This document shows positions 48,601 to 59,813 of a stretch of 64,000 bases of DNA, piece after piece. The DNA is from Dioscorea cayenensis subsp. rotundata (Eukaryota; Streptophyta; Magnoliopsida; Dioscoreales; Dioscoreaceae). Below the pieces are notes generated by a model. The model searched no databases. It was not told where the DNA came from and saw only the letters and a program-made list of their open reading frames with translations. The translations under genes were made by a program, and so were the position numbers. Location: NCBI RefSeq assembly GCF_009730915.1, contig NC_052475.1, positions 31,681,016 through 31,745,015 of the forward strand, in the 5' to 3' direction. Every line of letters begins with the position of its first letter. Position 1 is the first letter of the stretch.

Positions 48601-51600
48601 ACTTCCGAGCTTGTTTTAATTAATTGAATCCGAATGAGAGCCAGGAGGAGTGAAACATAATTTCGATTTAAAGTTTTGTTTATAAGTTTCATAACAATTG
48701 CATTTTTATTTTTATTTTGAAAACTTATTCTCTAAAACGTTTGAACCAAACATGTTTTCTAAAAACATTTAAAAAGTGAAAAAATTATAAGAATAAAATA
48801 GGAAATACAATTTTCACTACGAAGAAATCTAGTGTAGATCTTTCACCTTTTAAATAAAATCTTTGTTTGCTTTCCATTCATCACATAATCCTAAAATGAT
48901 CCAATTACTTAAAAATCAAGTGGGTGGAGTAGTTTTTACCTTTCACGAAGCAAATTTAGCAAAAAATAAAAAATAAAAATAAAACAAAACAAACAAACAA
49001 ACAAAAGCAATTATGTCCAAAGAGACACGATAAAATCTTGTTTTGTTTGGCATGCAACAAACAAGATGCAACAACAGTTATGTTTTTATGTTCTCCATTA
49101 TTCCACATACCAAACACAACCTAAGACAACCCATCAACGATGAGCTTAATAAAAGGTTTGTAGGTAATGATTGTATGTTTTAAAGGAGAAATATCATCAT
49201 AAGTGATATCAATATCATAGTCAACTGTCACTTGTCTCTCATATAAAATATGAAAGCAAGATAATCAAATATTGCAAATCTAGTTCACCCTCACCTTGGT
49301 CTCTGAAAGTGGCGCCACAGGAAAGGAATTTGGAGACCTTTTGGCATCATCCTCGGAGACACAGTCTGAACACAAGAAGTTATCTAACTTTTTGGCCTGC
49401 TCAATAGTCATGCCCATACAAGCTGGATGAAACCTGCCCAGTGATGAAAAGAATAATATAATAAAGAGGCAGAGTATGAATGTAAAATATCCAGCATTGT
49501 TGTGGAACTAAAAGAACATGTTACAAAGAACGGAGAAAATTTAACAGAAGATTTATGCTTCAATAAATTAAAGTGAAAATAAATGGTAAAAAATAATAAA
49601 ATAGACATCACAATAAGTTGATTATACGGTATTACCCTAATTAGTAGAACGAGGATGTCAATGTACGTGATAATAGATAATAAAATTGAAACATTATTTT
49701 CTTGCTCTTTGCATGTCATAAGTTTAACTTCTTCAAAATCTCACGCCAAGTTTGCTGGTTTGTGAATCAAATAATGAGAAATTTGTTAAATTAGAGCATG
49801 AATTGGTGGTTGGGTTTAATAGGAATTAAATATTAACTGCATGCTTTAGGGACACTTAACTGCAAAACTAAATGAGAGGTCAGTAAAAGAAATTACAAGT
49901 AATCTGCAGAACAACTGTTACTTTCACTCCAGAGAACAATTAGTGAGGTATTTTTGTTTGATATAGCAGAAGTTTCAATGGAATCGATGACTCGAAATAA
50001 TCAACAAAATGGCACAACAATAGCACTAAATCTTACAGAAACTAGATAAGAGGTATATGAAATCCGCATAGGTTATTCTTGCCACAAGAGACTAGAAGAC
50101 AACTTCAGTGAACTACAAGGTTTCTTGCTTCTTAATGACAAACAGCCCAAAAGTTATAGTTGGCTTTGAAGATATGACACATTAACTTTTAGTGTTGAAC
50201 AGTCCCACCTTGCACACAAATCAGTAGGACACTAATGCATAGGTTGACCAGTTCTCTACTGCATCAGGTCTGTTATAGCATTAGGTCAAGCAACTGATAA
50301 GTTTTAGGGAAGAAATTATACATGTTTCTTTTTACAAAGAAATAGCTTCTTGCAAAAACATTGAGATGTGACTCAGAGAATCAACTTTAATGTATCAGTA
50401 AAGATATAAGGGAATATTGTTAGAGCAGGTAGCTTGTGATAATAAACATTTTGTGCAAAGTATGAACAACAGATTAGGATAACATGCCTAGTTATCCTCA
50501 CGTTGAATTAATAAAGATAGCCAACTCATATTTGGGTTGGTGAGACACTTGCTCCCCAGGTAAGAGGTCAAGAAGTTCAAGCAGTCCTGGTAGTCAAACA
50601 AGAAAAAAAAAACAGCTTGCCCAAATTTCTCAAAAAATATTAAAACTAATAACAATAACAATAAAAAATGAAGATGTGCCCTTGCTTTGCTTCTGTTTTT
50701 GCTCTTTTGTGCCGTCTGTTTCAGTATTACCATATAAATCCGCCATTATTTGTTACAATTAAATTTTAAAGAGTCAAAGGCCACAGCAATCAAATGCAAT
50801 AGTACTGGACAACAAATTTCAGAAGCTTTATTTATCAAAGGTTATCAATGGGTTGCAGATTAAGGCTTCTTTGTGCAAAAATTAGATTTAACCCTTACCA
50901 TCCTTGAAATTCATCCTTGCAAAAATAAATAAAACAGCAAACAAAAAATGGTCTTTAAAACCATCATAAACTAACATATTCATCACAATAGTGAAATATT
51001 TCATGATGCATACCACTAGAAGCTGTGGTATCAAAAAGTTGGCCTCCAATTAGTTCAAGTAACAGTTCTTGTAGTTGACACAAATGTATTTGAAATCAAC
51101 ATATGAGAAAATAGATTCAAGGCAATAAACCTTGACAAATTCTTCCAGCAGAACATTCTCAAACTCTTGAAAAAATAACCTTAGGTTAAAATGCACAAAT
51201 GAGCTTGCTCTTGGAACTTAACAGTTAAAATGCATCTTAGTAAGGAGGAAACAAGAAGAATAGGAACGCACAAGGTGATGTTTGTGTAAAATTTCCATTA
51301 AAATCAAACATAAAATTAAATAAACCGAATAAATTAAGCATGAAAGGCAAGCTTTACTCAAAAAACATTACCAGTCCTTGCATCCCTCGCACTGAACCAT
51401 GAGATCATCTGGATTATAAGGCATCTCACACTTGCAATACCTGCAATTCATAGGAAAACATACAGAAAAGATCAATTACCAATTCCAAATTCAGCAAACA
51501 CAAAAATCCCATCGTAAGGACTGAGGATTGGAGATTCTACACAGCCACGCGGTCAGGAGTGAAGCCCCCAGTAGCAGCCTTGTACTCAAAACGGCAAAAG

Positions 51601-52058
51601 TAGTCCTCTGCCCCCACATTCTCAAGCTTGGTGTAATTCTTAAAGGAGTGAACAACACACTTGCCCTCAATAGTGTGGGCGCTCTGCACATCGTAATGGT
51701 CAGAGAGGAAGAGTTCCTTAGCCCCATGGAACTGCCTCCGTCCCCCAATCGACTCCTCAGGGCGGTAATACCAGCGGACGCGCACCTTGACATTGTTCCG
51801 GTGATCGGCTTCGATCTTCTCCACCCGCGCAACGTACGGCGGCTTTTCCGAGTCCGCCGGCCGCATCAGCACGCAGTCCCCAACTGCAACCAAAACCACA
51901 GCATCAGCCGCCATGAAGCGCACATCGGGAGCGAAACGATTCACAAATGGATGATTTGAGATGGAGAAGAAGGGGAAGAAGGTACCTTTGACGACCTTGT
52001 TGGTGCCTTTGATGGTGTAGGAATCGAGGTCCTTCCTGCCCGGCTTGGTCTTCGCCAT
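45620..52058 (-). CDS. EBS: EBS/SHL-type BAH-PHD histone reader
   Basis: Exons in transcript order: 52058-51986, 51883-51541, 51440-51372, 49433-49295, 45646-45620. They join in phase to 651 nt, 216 aa; Arabidopsis EBS and SHL are about 230. A BAH domain spans about residues 24-138 ([41 protein letters not shown]). A PHD finger follows directly: [20 protein letters not shown], then [10 protein letters not shown] and FLCSDC, giving the Cys4-His-Cys3 set. The last exon is only 27 nt and encodes VESKRRKR plus stop, a likely nuclear signal. It lies 3.6 kb from exon 4 and was found by its TTTGCAG acceptor and family tail. In Arabidopsis, EBS binds H3K27me3 through BAH and H3K4me3 through PHD, and delays flowering. 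EBS versus SHL assignment is a judgement from the N- and C-termini. Confidence 0.92.
46853..46981 (-). repeat. SINE 3'-end-like segment (Au-type) in EBS intron 4
   Basis: On the reverse strand, the segment with GACTCTAAATAGTTGGGACT leads into TTGTTGTTGTTGT. This resembles the 3' end of the widespread plant Au SINE family. Just upstream on that strand is CATGGCCGCCGATCCCAAGC. The tRNA-like head is not recognisable, so this is a partial or decayed copy. Confidence 0.35.
47810..47948. mobile_element. Small MITE with ~45-bp inverted ends in EBS intron 4
   Basis: The left end (CTATATTGGTGTAATGC.. through ..ACGCCACGTGG) is an imperfect inverted copy of the right end (reverse strand: CTAATATGGTGTATTGC.. 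through ..GCTACATGG). The superfamily is not determined. A related copy lies at 48,090-48,210. Confidence 0.5.
48090..48210. mobile_element. Second, diverged copy of the same MITE in EBS intron 4
   Basis: The right end (TTGATTGGTTTGGTGCATTA) is the inverted counterpart of the left end of the 47,810 copy over about 45 bp, including the CCAATCAATATA word. The left end (GGCCACGTGACACTGAGCC) is weakly similar. The two copies could also pair with each other across 140 bp. Confidence 0.4.
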
Positions 52059-52067
52059 CAGCGAAGC

Positions 52068-52098
52068 TCTCGCTCTCTCGCTCTCTCGCTCTCTCTGG
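52068..52098 (-). repeat. CTCTCG repeat in the EBS 5' leader
   Basis: Read on +, GCTCTCGCTCTCTCG-type units repeat four times just upstream of the EBS start codon (GAGAGC on the transcript strand). GA-rich leaders are common in plant genes. Confidence 0.7.
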
Positions 52099-52099
52099 T

Positions 52100-52982
52100 T
52101 CTTTTGTCTAGAGGGCGAACAATGATGTCCTTGGGGAGGGGCTGGAGGTGTAAGAGAATGGGATCAACTTCCACATCCAACCGTCCATCCATGATCAATC
52201 ATCTTTGATCATCAGTAAAATTCCACATTTTTTTAAACAAAATTAATTAGGGTAAACAACATACATAGTCTCTTGCTTTTTCATGTGTTTTTATTTCGAC
52301 CGTCTAATTTTAAAAAAATGTTATGATTTAATCATCTATTTTTAGTTTTTGTTACAATTTAATCATCCGAACATAATTGGATCACATAACACATTTTCTT
52401 TAAGTTGGGATAAGGCACATGTATTTGTTATTAACAGTATATGTTATGTTCAGGTGATTAAATTGTAACCAAAATTAATAGCATGATTGTAATTTTTGAA
52501 AGCTGTGTGACTAAAATAAGGGGAAAAAATGTACCATTTACGTTATTTTCCTAATTAATTAATAAATCCTCGTATCATTTTTTTTTAAATTATTTTTTTT
52601 TGTAAAGTTGGCAAACTATGATATTGGCAAGGGAGTGATATCTCAATACATCTGTAGTCTCATTCTACATTAGTTTGAGATTCAAACTTAGTTTTTTCAC
52701 AAATACACATAAATCCTACTTTGTAGAAAAATAACTGGTATTTTACATTGTTTAAAAAATAATAATAATAAGAACACACATTATTAATCATTATTTTTTT
52801 ATTTTTGAATGAAAAAATTAGTCCATGAACCTACTGTTCTAAAGCTAGGATTTTATACAACATAAAAATACTAAAGATTTAAATCACCATAAAGGAAAAA
52901 AATCAAACAAAACAAAAACATGACAACTTATCAAAAAAACATTAAAATGTAAATAAATATATATAATTTAAGAATATAAATA
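52100..52982. other. Upstream of EBS, AT-rich
   Basis: Presumed EBS promoter for the first few hundred bases, then AT-rich DNA. No gene or named repeat is recognised. Confidence 0.4.
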
Positions 52983-53489
52983 CTGGAAATGAACAAAAAA
53001 TCCCTCCAAAGTTCAGGTATTCACAAAAAAAATCCCATGACTTTGAGTATTCCCAAAAGATCCTTCCTTTTTCTGACAGGTTATTTTTCAGACTTTTATG
53101 ACATAAAGGTGATTGACGTTGACATAAAGGTAACAGATATTAACTGGGCTGACTCTCAGTTTTTAAGCAAAAATACCAAATTTTTAGGGAAACTCATAAT
53201 TTTAAGCGGAAAAGTCAAATTTTAAACGCAAATGTGTTATATGTTAAGTGAAAATTTATGTAGTTAAGCGAAAACACCAAATTTTAAGCGGAAACTAATA
53301 ATTTCAAGCGGGAAGTACATGTTGTAAAATAGAATAAACTAACAGAGTAAGCTGCATTAATTGAAAAGTACATTGTCAGGATTGAAAAATAAGTTGTCAA
53401 AAAAAAGAGGGACTGTCTAGCAAATTCAAATGTCAGAGGGTCTGTCTGGGATGTTTTGAAACTTTCAGGAACTAAAAAATAATTTTCCC
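52983..53489. mobile_element. 507-bp non-autonomous Mutator-like element with 9-bp target duplication
   Basis: Flanked by a perfect 9-bp direct repeat ATATAAATA (52974-52982 and 53490-53498), the duplication size typical of Mutator-like elements. The left end reads CTGGAAATGAACAAAAAATC and the right end on the reverse strand GGGAAAATTATTTTTTAGTT. Just inside the left end, CAAAAAATCCC-type words recur about 30 bp apart. The centre holds a ~20-bp phased AAGCG/TTAAGC array. No coding sequence is visible. End structure and array match the large element at 536-9,689, so both are probably one family. The flanks are AT-rich, so a chance 9-bp match is possible. Confidence 0.65.
53165..53312 (-). repeat. 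Phased ~20-bp motif array in the 507-bp element
   Basis: TTAAGC/TTAAGCGG/TTAAACGC/TTAAGTG cores are centred near 53167, 53187, 53206, 53227, 53248, 53268, 53288 and 53308, so spacing stays at 19-21 bp over eight units. Read on the reverse strand the core is CGCTTAAA, the same as in the left-hand element. Confidence 0.75.
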
Positions 53490-53830
53490 ATATAAATATA
53501 CCATAGTATTTCATAAGATCAAAAGAAATTACACTTATTTATCTCACAAATTTCTTTTTAAATTTAAAATTTTATTTTTTACATGGACAAACTAACTAGT
53601 GTCATTTATTGTATTGCCAATAAGAAAATTATCAACTGTGTAATAAAACTGCCTATTAATTTGTGAGTGGTATGCATAACTATTCACAACATGATGATCA
53701 ATGATGTATTGCTACAAACATATAAAGGAATAATTATTTTAAAAAATAGTTATTGTATCATACACAACCTTTTAATTATATAATAATTATTTTTATCAAA
53801 GATATTTTTAAAAACAATACGATCAGTGGT

Positions 53831-53994
53831 AAACTGACAAAGTGAATCTAAGAAGCAAGGTATAGCCTAGTGGTTTTCTACCTTACTTGTGTTTGAGAGG
53901 TGTCGAGTCCAAAACCTCTCAAGCACAATGTAATAAAAATAAATAGGTGCTTTGACGTCAATTTTGTCAAAAAAACTAACAAAGTGAATCTAAG
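53831..53994 (+). mobile_element. 120-bp tRNA-derived SINE with 22-bp target duplication
   Basis: The body 53853-53972 is bracketed by 22-bp direct repeats (53831-53852 and 53973-53994) that differ at one base. An A box TAGCCTAGTGG (53863-53873) and a B box GGTGTCGAGTCC (53899-53910) are present, about 25 bp apart, and the 3' end runs into a short A tract. The near-identical target duplication suggests a fairly recent insertion by LINE-type target-primed reverse transcription. Confidence 0.8.
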
Positions 53995-54059
53995 TTTCAC
54001 ATATACATTGTTAATTTTCTCAAAGGGACATTGACCTGACCTTTCTATCAAAAAGAACA

Positions 54060-55620
54060 TAGAATCAATGAATGGAACGACCTGAATGTTGTCGAAGGCC
54101 GCCGAAATGCTGCCAGAAAGATGGAGATACTTTTACCCCAAGCTCTGCCCTATCGCTCAAAAGCCAAACGATGGAGATAGTCTGCCAAATTTTTTATTTT
54201 TTTTGGTTTTTGGGCCTTTCAACTTACTTTGGACTCCGGTGATGAACGACGGTGATGGATCTATTAGTCAAAGTGAAGTAAAGGTTAGAGTCCAAAGCGT
54301 ATAGAGAGAGAGATGGAAGAGTTTTCGAAAACTGGATGATTTTATTGATGATATCTAAGCTTAGGATCCACTCCCATATTTGGTCATCCAAAATTGGTCC
54401 TCTTTTACAAACACTGAAGAGCCTTATATAGACTCCTATGGACATAAAACCATGGACTCAAAATCACTCAAGCCCAAGATTTTACAAAAGGGCTATGACA
54501 AGACCCTGACTTGATCGAGATGATATGGAGTACATAGATTCTCCACTATCTATAGTACATACTTGATTGACATGATAGGAAAGACGAAGATTCTTCATTA
54601 TCTACAGTATTGCTATAGTATACAACTATTTTACACATTAAAAAACAAAAATATTGCTTATTTTACATACTAAAAAAATAAATGTCGCTTCAGTTCTCCA
54701 AAGGAAGGGCATTGTGAAGGGTGATCTTTAGTAGAACCCTTGAGTTACTTCTTATCCTTCCATCATATTGTCTAAAATTTATTCAGTAATGTCATCTAAA
54801 CCTTCTTCATAAATTGATTTTTTTTTTTTGTTCATAAATAAATCTTCTTCATATGATGTTTGGTGGCTGGCATTTGTGAAATTAAATTTGAAAATGGACA
54901 ATACATGGGGAACATGTATTGATCTACATATACTTTCATTACTTTTGTTTCCAACACTATTTGGCATCTCTGATTGTCAATAAGATTAGGACATGTCCTC
55001 TTCCAATCAATAGAAATTGCACACGCTTGCCATAATTTCATCTGTTTTTTTACATCTCTTGGGATGACCACATCTTCTAATCTGATAAGAGTTATCTTTC
55101 TTGATAAGGCTTATGATGGCGAAGAAGAGGTATCATGATATGGTGCTTTGCTTCATATGGATACCCTTCATCATAACATGGTGGGATGAAATTTCATACT
55201 AAATTCACATATCCATCCAAATGTGCCCTAAGAGCTTTGAAGAATTTGTGAAGAAGATGGATTAGCTGCCAATATTCATCTAGAAAATTTGCTTGCTCTG
55301 GACTGGTTAACATAATTCTAGCCAAATACCCATGTTGAAAAAGATTTATAGCTTTCATCTGTATGCTTTTTATTTATTGATTTCTCCATTGAGACATATC
55401 CAAGGAGCATTTTAATACTGTGAATCCTTCTTCACAATTGCACCCTGCATTTTTATGGGTTAATTCTCTGAATACATTTTTTTGTTATTGCAAATCCTGC
55501 AGGAAGAGCTTCTTTTCTTGCCAATTGTCTCATTACTTCTTGTTCAGAGATAAATTGCTCATATTGGGATGTCATCACTTTTATATAGATGATTTTGTTT
55601 AACTTCTTTAATAGGTTATG
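54060..55620 (-). other. Degenerate retroelement-like region
   Basis: From about 54,300 the words GATTTTATTGATGATAT and CCTTATATAGAC resemble plant LTR or pararetroviral-type regulatory DNA. From about 55,620 down to 54,780 the reverse strand has several protein-like stretches interrupted by stops and shifts; the longest covers about 55,071-54,835. I cannot name the family. It could be a decayed LTR retrotransposon, an endogenous pararetrovirus remnant or a dead host gene. No intact coding frame remains. Confidence 0.3.
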
Positions 55621-57577
55621 GGAATAATTCTAATTTTTCCATTATTTGTGGCCAGTATTGTCATTTCAATGTTCAGGAATCAAAAATACCCTCAAAAACT
55701 CCTTACTCCTCCATCATACCCCTCTCACTCTTATTACTCCACACACAAACAAGGGTTGCAATGAACAACATCACAGTGAAAAAACGGGCTACACAATATT
55801 TTGATCTCAATCGTTCAATTAATTTCAACACAATAACTGAACAAATCTCATTTGTTAAACCATATTTCTATTAGACCTACATGAACTAAAAAACATAAAA
55901 CTAAACAATCAACTAACCTCTAATTAGTACACACTGTAGCAGCTTTATTATTATTGTGCTCAACTACGGACGTTCGAGGAACGCCCGTAGTTGATATTTC
56001 TTCATATATATATATATATATAAAGTTTATTAATTTATCAAAAAAAAATCTATCAAAAAACAAAACTAAAAAATAAAACAAAATTTGTTGAAAAATAATT
56101 TTTTATACCATTTTTATATAAATGGACTATTTTGCTTGTGTAAAAAAAAAAATACCACCGTTATAGTTTTTCTCCATTTTTGCAAATATCGAAAATCACA
56201 TATCATATCATAAAAAAAATCAATTTCTACTATGTAAAAGTCAAAAATTACAGGGTTTTTTTTTACCTCCCTTTTTACTTCTCCCTAAAAGCAATTATAT
56301 AATTTTGAGGTGGTATGTGGTATTCTTGTAATAGGTAATTATTTTAAAAATTTATAAATAAAATATTCTCCAATAATTCATGAAGCGGTGGATGATGATG
56401 ATGGTGGTGGTGGTGGCAAACTAACTAGTGTAGGTGTGTCAGGGAAGGAGGGTTCTGGAAGGATGCTGGTTGGTTAGTTAATAGTTATGTACGTGCATGT
56501 GCGTTCACTATCATGCATCACATCCAACCGTACACCAACTCATCGACATGTTTGGTTGCATTATAGAAATTTATGCAAACCAATTTAATGCGTTTATGGA
56601 CTTTTATGATGTATCTACCGTTTTTTTTTTTTAAATATTAGCCCATAAAATATTTCGTATTTGCACCGAACTCGATGATTTGTTTTTATTATATATTTAG
56701 GAAGAGCTTGATATACTGGCCAACAACCTCTTGATTTATTAACATTAAATTCTCTATATAAAGTGTTTATGTTATGTTAAAAAAATAAACTTAAACATCA
56801 ATTTACTCATAATAAATATATATATATTGAGGGTAGTAATTTTATAGATGTGTATGTTTTTAACGTGACTTGTTTACATTTGTAAAAAAAACTTTCTAAA
56901 TTATATTTACAAGATATCTAAAAATTTAATTTTTTAGAAATCTAGTCTCTGTGAATATTAAAACACTAGATTTAATTTGTAAATAATTTAATTCAAATAT
57001 TGGCAAGTATGTTATTTTGACATATAATTAATAAAATTAAATTCTCAAACTATTGGTTATGTTAATAAGATATTTAACATGTAAAATTTTAGGACTTTGG
57101 CATTAAAAACATAGGACAAACCTTAAATACATGCATAAAATTAAAATACATCAAAATATGCATTTAATCAAGACAATATTTACACGTAAATATGTCAAAA
57201 TATGTTAGAGAGTATTTTTTGAATAAAAAATATCTAAATCTAAATTTTATAACTATACAGAAATATGACATTACACAAATATTGTATGTGAATCACGTTG
57301 TCCGTGATTGTTAGAAAGTTATATTCCTCATGTTATTATATTTATGAGAATATTGTACATTAATACCTACAAAATATAAGTATGCTATAAATTTTTACAA
57401 AATGCATAAAAATTTGAGAAGTTTTTCCAACTAAACATATCTTTATTTTTAAGTGGCTATGAAATTTCCTTTTGACATGCAATCAACCCTTTATAGTGAG
57501 AATTTTTATATATTCAAGTTTATCTCGGTCAGTGAATATCAATTGATGCTGAAAAACTCATTTGGCTTGGTTATTAA

Positions 57578-57608
<31 letters not shown>

Positions 57609-58406
57609 TATTCATTAAAGGATCTTTAGATTTTTAAAATTTATATATTTGTTCTTTTTATTTGAGGTATGAATATAATAACTGGAATAAATATATAATT
57701 TTAAAAAAAATTACATAACCATATAAAAAATCACGTGGAGTGTTTAATAGTATAAATGGAGAATCGTCTTCTGAAATGTTTGTAGATTAAAAATCTTTAC
57801 GCTAGGGTTGTTAGATCATCATCAAACCTCTCTCCCTCCAACTGCGGCCAAATTTACCCCCTTTCACTATACACTAACTCACTCATTCTTCCTGCTTTCT
57901 GTTTCTTTTTAATTTTTTCAAAAATATGAACATCAGCAGAGTAAAACACCATAGATGATATTTCATATTATAAATGTATATATAAATGCATATATAAATG
58001 CTATAAAAGATATGTTGCTTAATTATATAATATTGTTAAATATTATAAATAAACATGCACTTTCATAATGTAATAAGTTTTATTATTATTTTCTTTAATT
58101 TATTGTTTTATTTATTTTTTATTTTAAATCTCGAATTTTTTTTAGTCCAATTGTACTGACCACAATGTCCGATATTACTAACCTACTCGTTAAAATATCA
58201 AATGTAAAATAGACCATGAAAGTCAAACAATTTAAAATACCAACAAAAGATTTTGTTATTAATAGTTCATGTCCATAATTTCGTTTATAATTTCGTCATT
58301 TCACATTTCTGTTGAATTGTATTATATATAGTATTCTTTAATATAATGAAATTTTTATAAACCCTTACTGAAATAAAATTTATAAATTTTTAATATTTTA
58401 ATTATT
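55621..58406. other. AT-rich intergenic DNA
   Basis: Very AT-rich, with (TA)n at about 57,583-57,607, a GATGATGGTGGTGG run at about 56,390-56,417 and one strong small palindrome at 55,960-55,994. No gene, RNA gene or complete transposon is recognised. Confidence 0.5.
55960..55994. repeat. GC-rich 16-bp stem palindrome in AT-rich DNA
   Basis: TCAACTACGGACGTTC and GAACGCCCGTAGTTGA form a 16-bp inverted repeat with one mismatch around a 3-base loop. It stands out from AT-rich surroundings. Similar ACGGACGT palindromes occur in subterminal regions of plant CACTA-type elements, but no terminal repeats were found here. Confidence 0.6.
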
Positions 58407-58604
58407 TTTTTTTAAGAAATGCGACAAGCGCCGGAACCTAGGGACAAACACGTGGGGGAGCCGCGCTCACCACCGAATCGTGCCCTCAACTTGTGCGAGA
58501 TGGGGATCGAACTCAGGGAGCCACACCCGACACTCGAGACGAACACCCTACGTAAGGGACCCGATGCCAATAGACCAAATAGTCATTGGCGTATTTTAAT
58601 TATT
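58394..58604 (-). mobile_element. 185-bp tRNA-derived SINE with 13-bp target duplication
   Basis: The body 58407-58591 lies between perfect direct repeats TATTTTAATTATT (58394-58406 and 58592-58604). On the reverse strand it starts CGCCAATGACTATTTGGTC, has a B box GAGTTCGATCCCC (about 58502-58513 on +) and a weaker A box (TTGGCATCGGG, about 58560-58570), and ends in an A tract. It is CpG-rich in AT-rich surroundings. A truncated relative lies at 59,814. Confidence 0.75.
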
Positions 58605-58761
58605 ATACAAACTCACCAAATTTATACAACAATGCAAACTATGTATATATACATGAGTTTATCAAATGAGCCAAACTTTATGTAGCTCAATTTATAAACT
58701 TATTAAATATGAAATTTTGCTTAAGTTTAACTAATTTATAATCCATGAAGTTGACTATATG

Positions 58762-59777
58762 AATACTGTTAGTTCCGCCGGTGTGGTTTGTGAGTTTTAG
58801 TGAACACTCAAGCACTCATAGATCTCACACAAACCATCAAAGAAAGTTCACACAAACAAAACAAGGAGACACACAAAATTGGTAACCCAGTTCGGCGCCC
58901 ACTGGCCTACATCTGGGGGGCCAAGCCCGGAGATAAACAATCCACTAAAAGAGGTAAAAATACATGAGTACAAATACTTGTCACTCACACTCTCAATGAA
59001 GATCACTACCCTCTCTAGATTGTTTAGTGCTCGCACACTCTCCTTCAAAGAGTCACCCAAGAGTCACACCTACAATCTACGAGCAATATAGCTTATATAG
59101 ACGCCTCTTCGTCCCAAATATAGCACATACCTCATTTAGAATCTCCACGGCTACTAATTTAAAAACCTGCCGAAATTAGCTGTTGTAACTCCTGTTGTAA
59201 CATGAATTGCAACATGGTCATGACTGCTGACTTGACTGAGTTCTGGTTACGTTGCGGATGACCTCAAGACCTATCAACCTCCCGGTCATGCTTAGTCTGA
59301 GTCGATGCAGCCAAATCTCCCGATCCCGACTGCCGGCAACTAGCCTACCTCCTCAATTCCTCATCACGCAGTCCCCTCACAAAGGGCGCACATCCTTGTG
59401 CGTCTTCATGAAACTTGCCAAACTTAGTCTTCAATCTTCCAAGTTTGGTCTTCAAAGATTCTCCAAACTTGATCTTCAATTCACCCAAGTTTGGTCCTCA
59501 AATCTTGCCGTTAATGGACTTCAATCAATCTTCATTAAGGATTCTTCAAATCAAATCTTCAATTAGTCTTCATTCCATATTTAGTCTTCAATCACATCTC
59601 CTAAATATGGTCTTGAATAACTCCACCAAGATCTTCAAGATGTCTTGCCTTGCAAGTCAAGACTCCTTGCCATGTCACCATACTCTCCATGTCATCAATT
59701 TTGCCATGTCACATAGATTGCTACGTCATCTATGTGTCAAATCATGCCAATAATAGTGCGGTTGCACTAACAAATAC
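58762..59777 (-). mobile_element. Solo LTR (1,006 bp) with 5-bp target duplication
   Basis: The LTR 58767-59772 starts TGTTAGT and ends ACTAACA, the short inverted TG..CA ends of plant LTRs, and is flanked by AATAC on both sides (58762-58766, 59773-59777). No internal retrotransposon domain or second LTR is present, so it is a solo LTR left by recombination. Orientation is inferred: on the reverse strand a CTATATAAG TATA box lies at 59100-59092, preceded by a U3-like region with repeated CCAAGTTTGGTCTTCAA-type words (about 59,410-59,640). Size and ends fit Ty1/copia, but superfamily is not proven. Confidence 0.8.
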
Positions 59778-59813
59778 TTATTGTTATTATTACCTTCATA
59801 TCCTTTTCTATGG

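Noticed and set aside
51528..51959. 143-codon open frame antisense to EBS exon 2
   Set aside because: A shadow of the conserved BAH exon, which has clear splice sites and family identity on the other strand.
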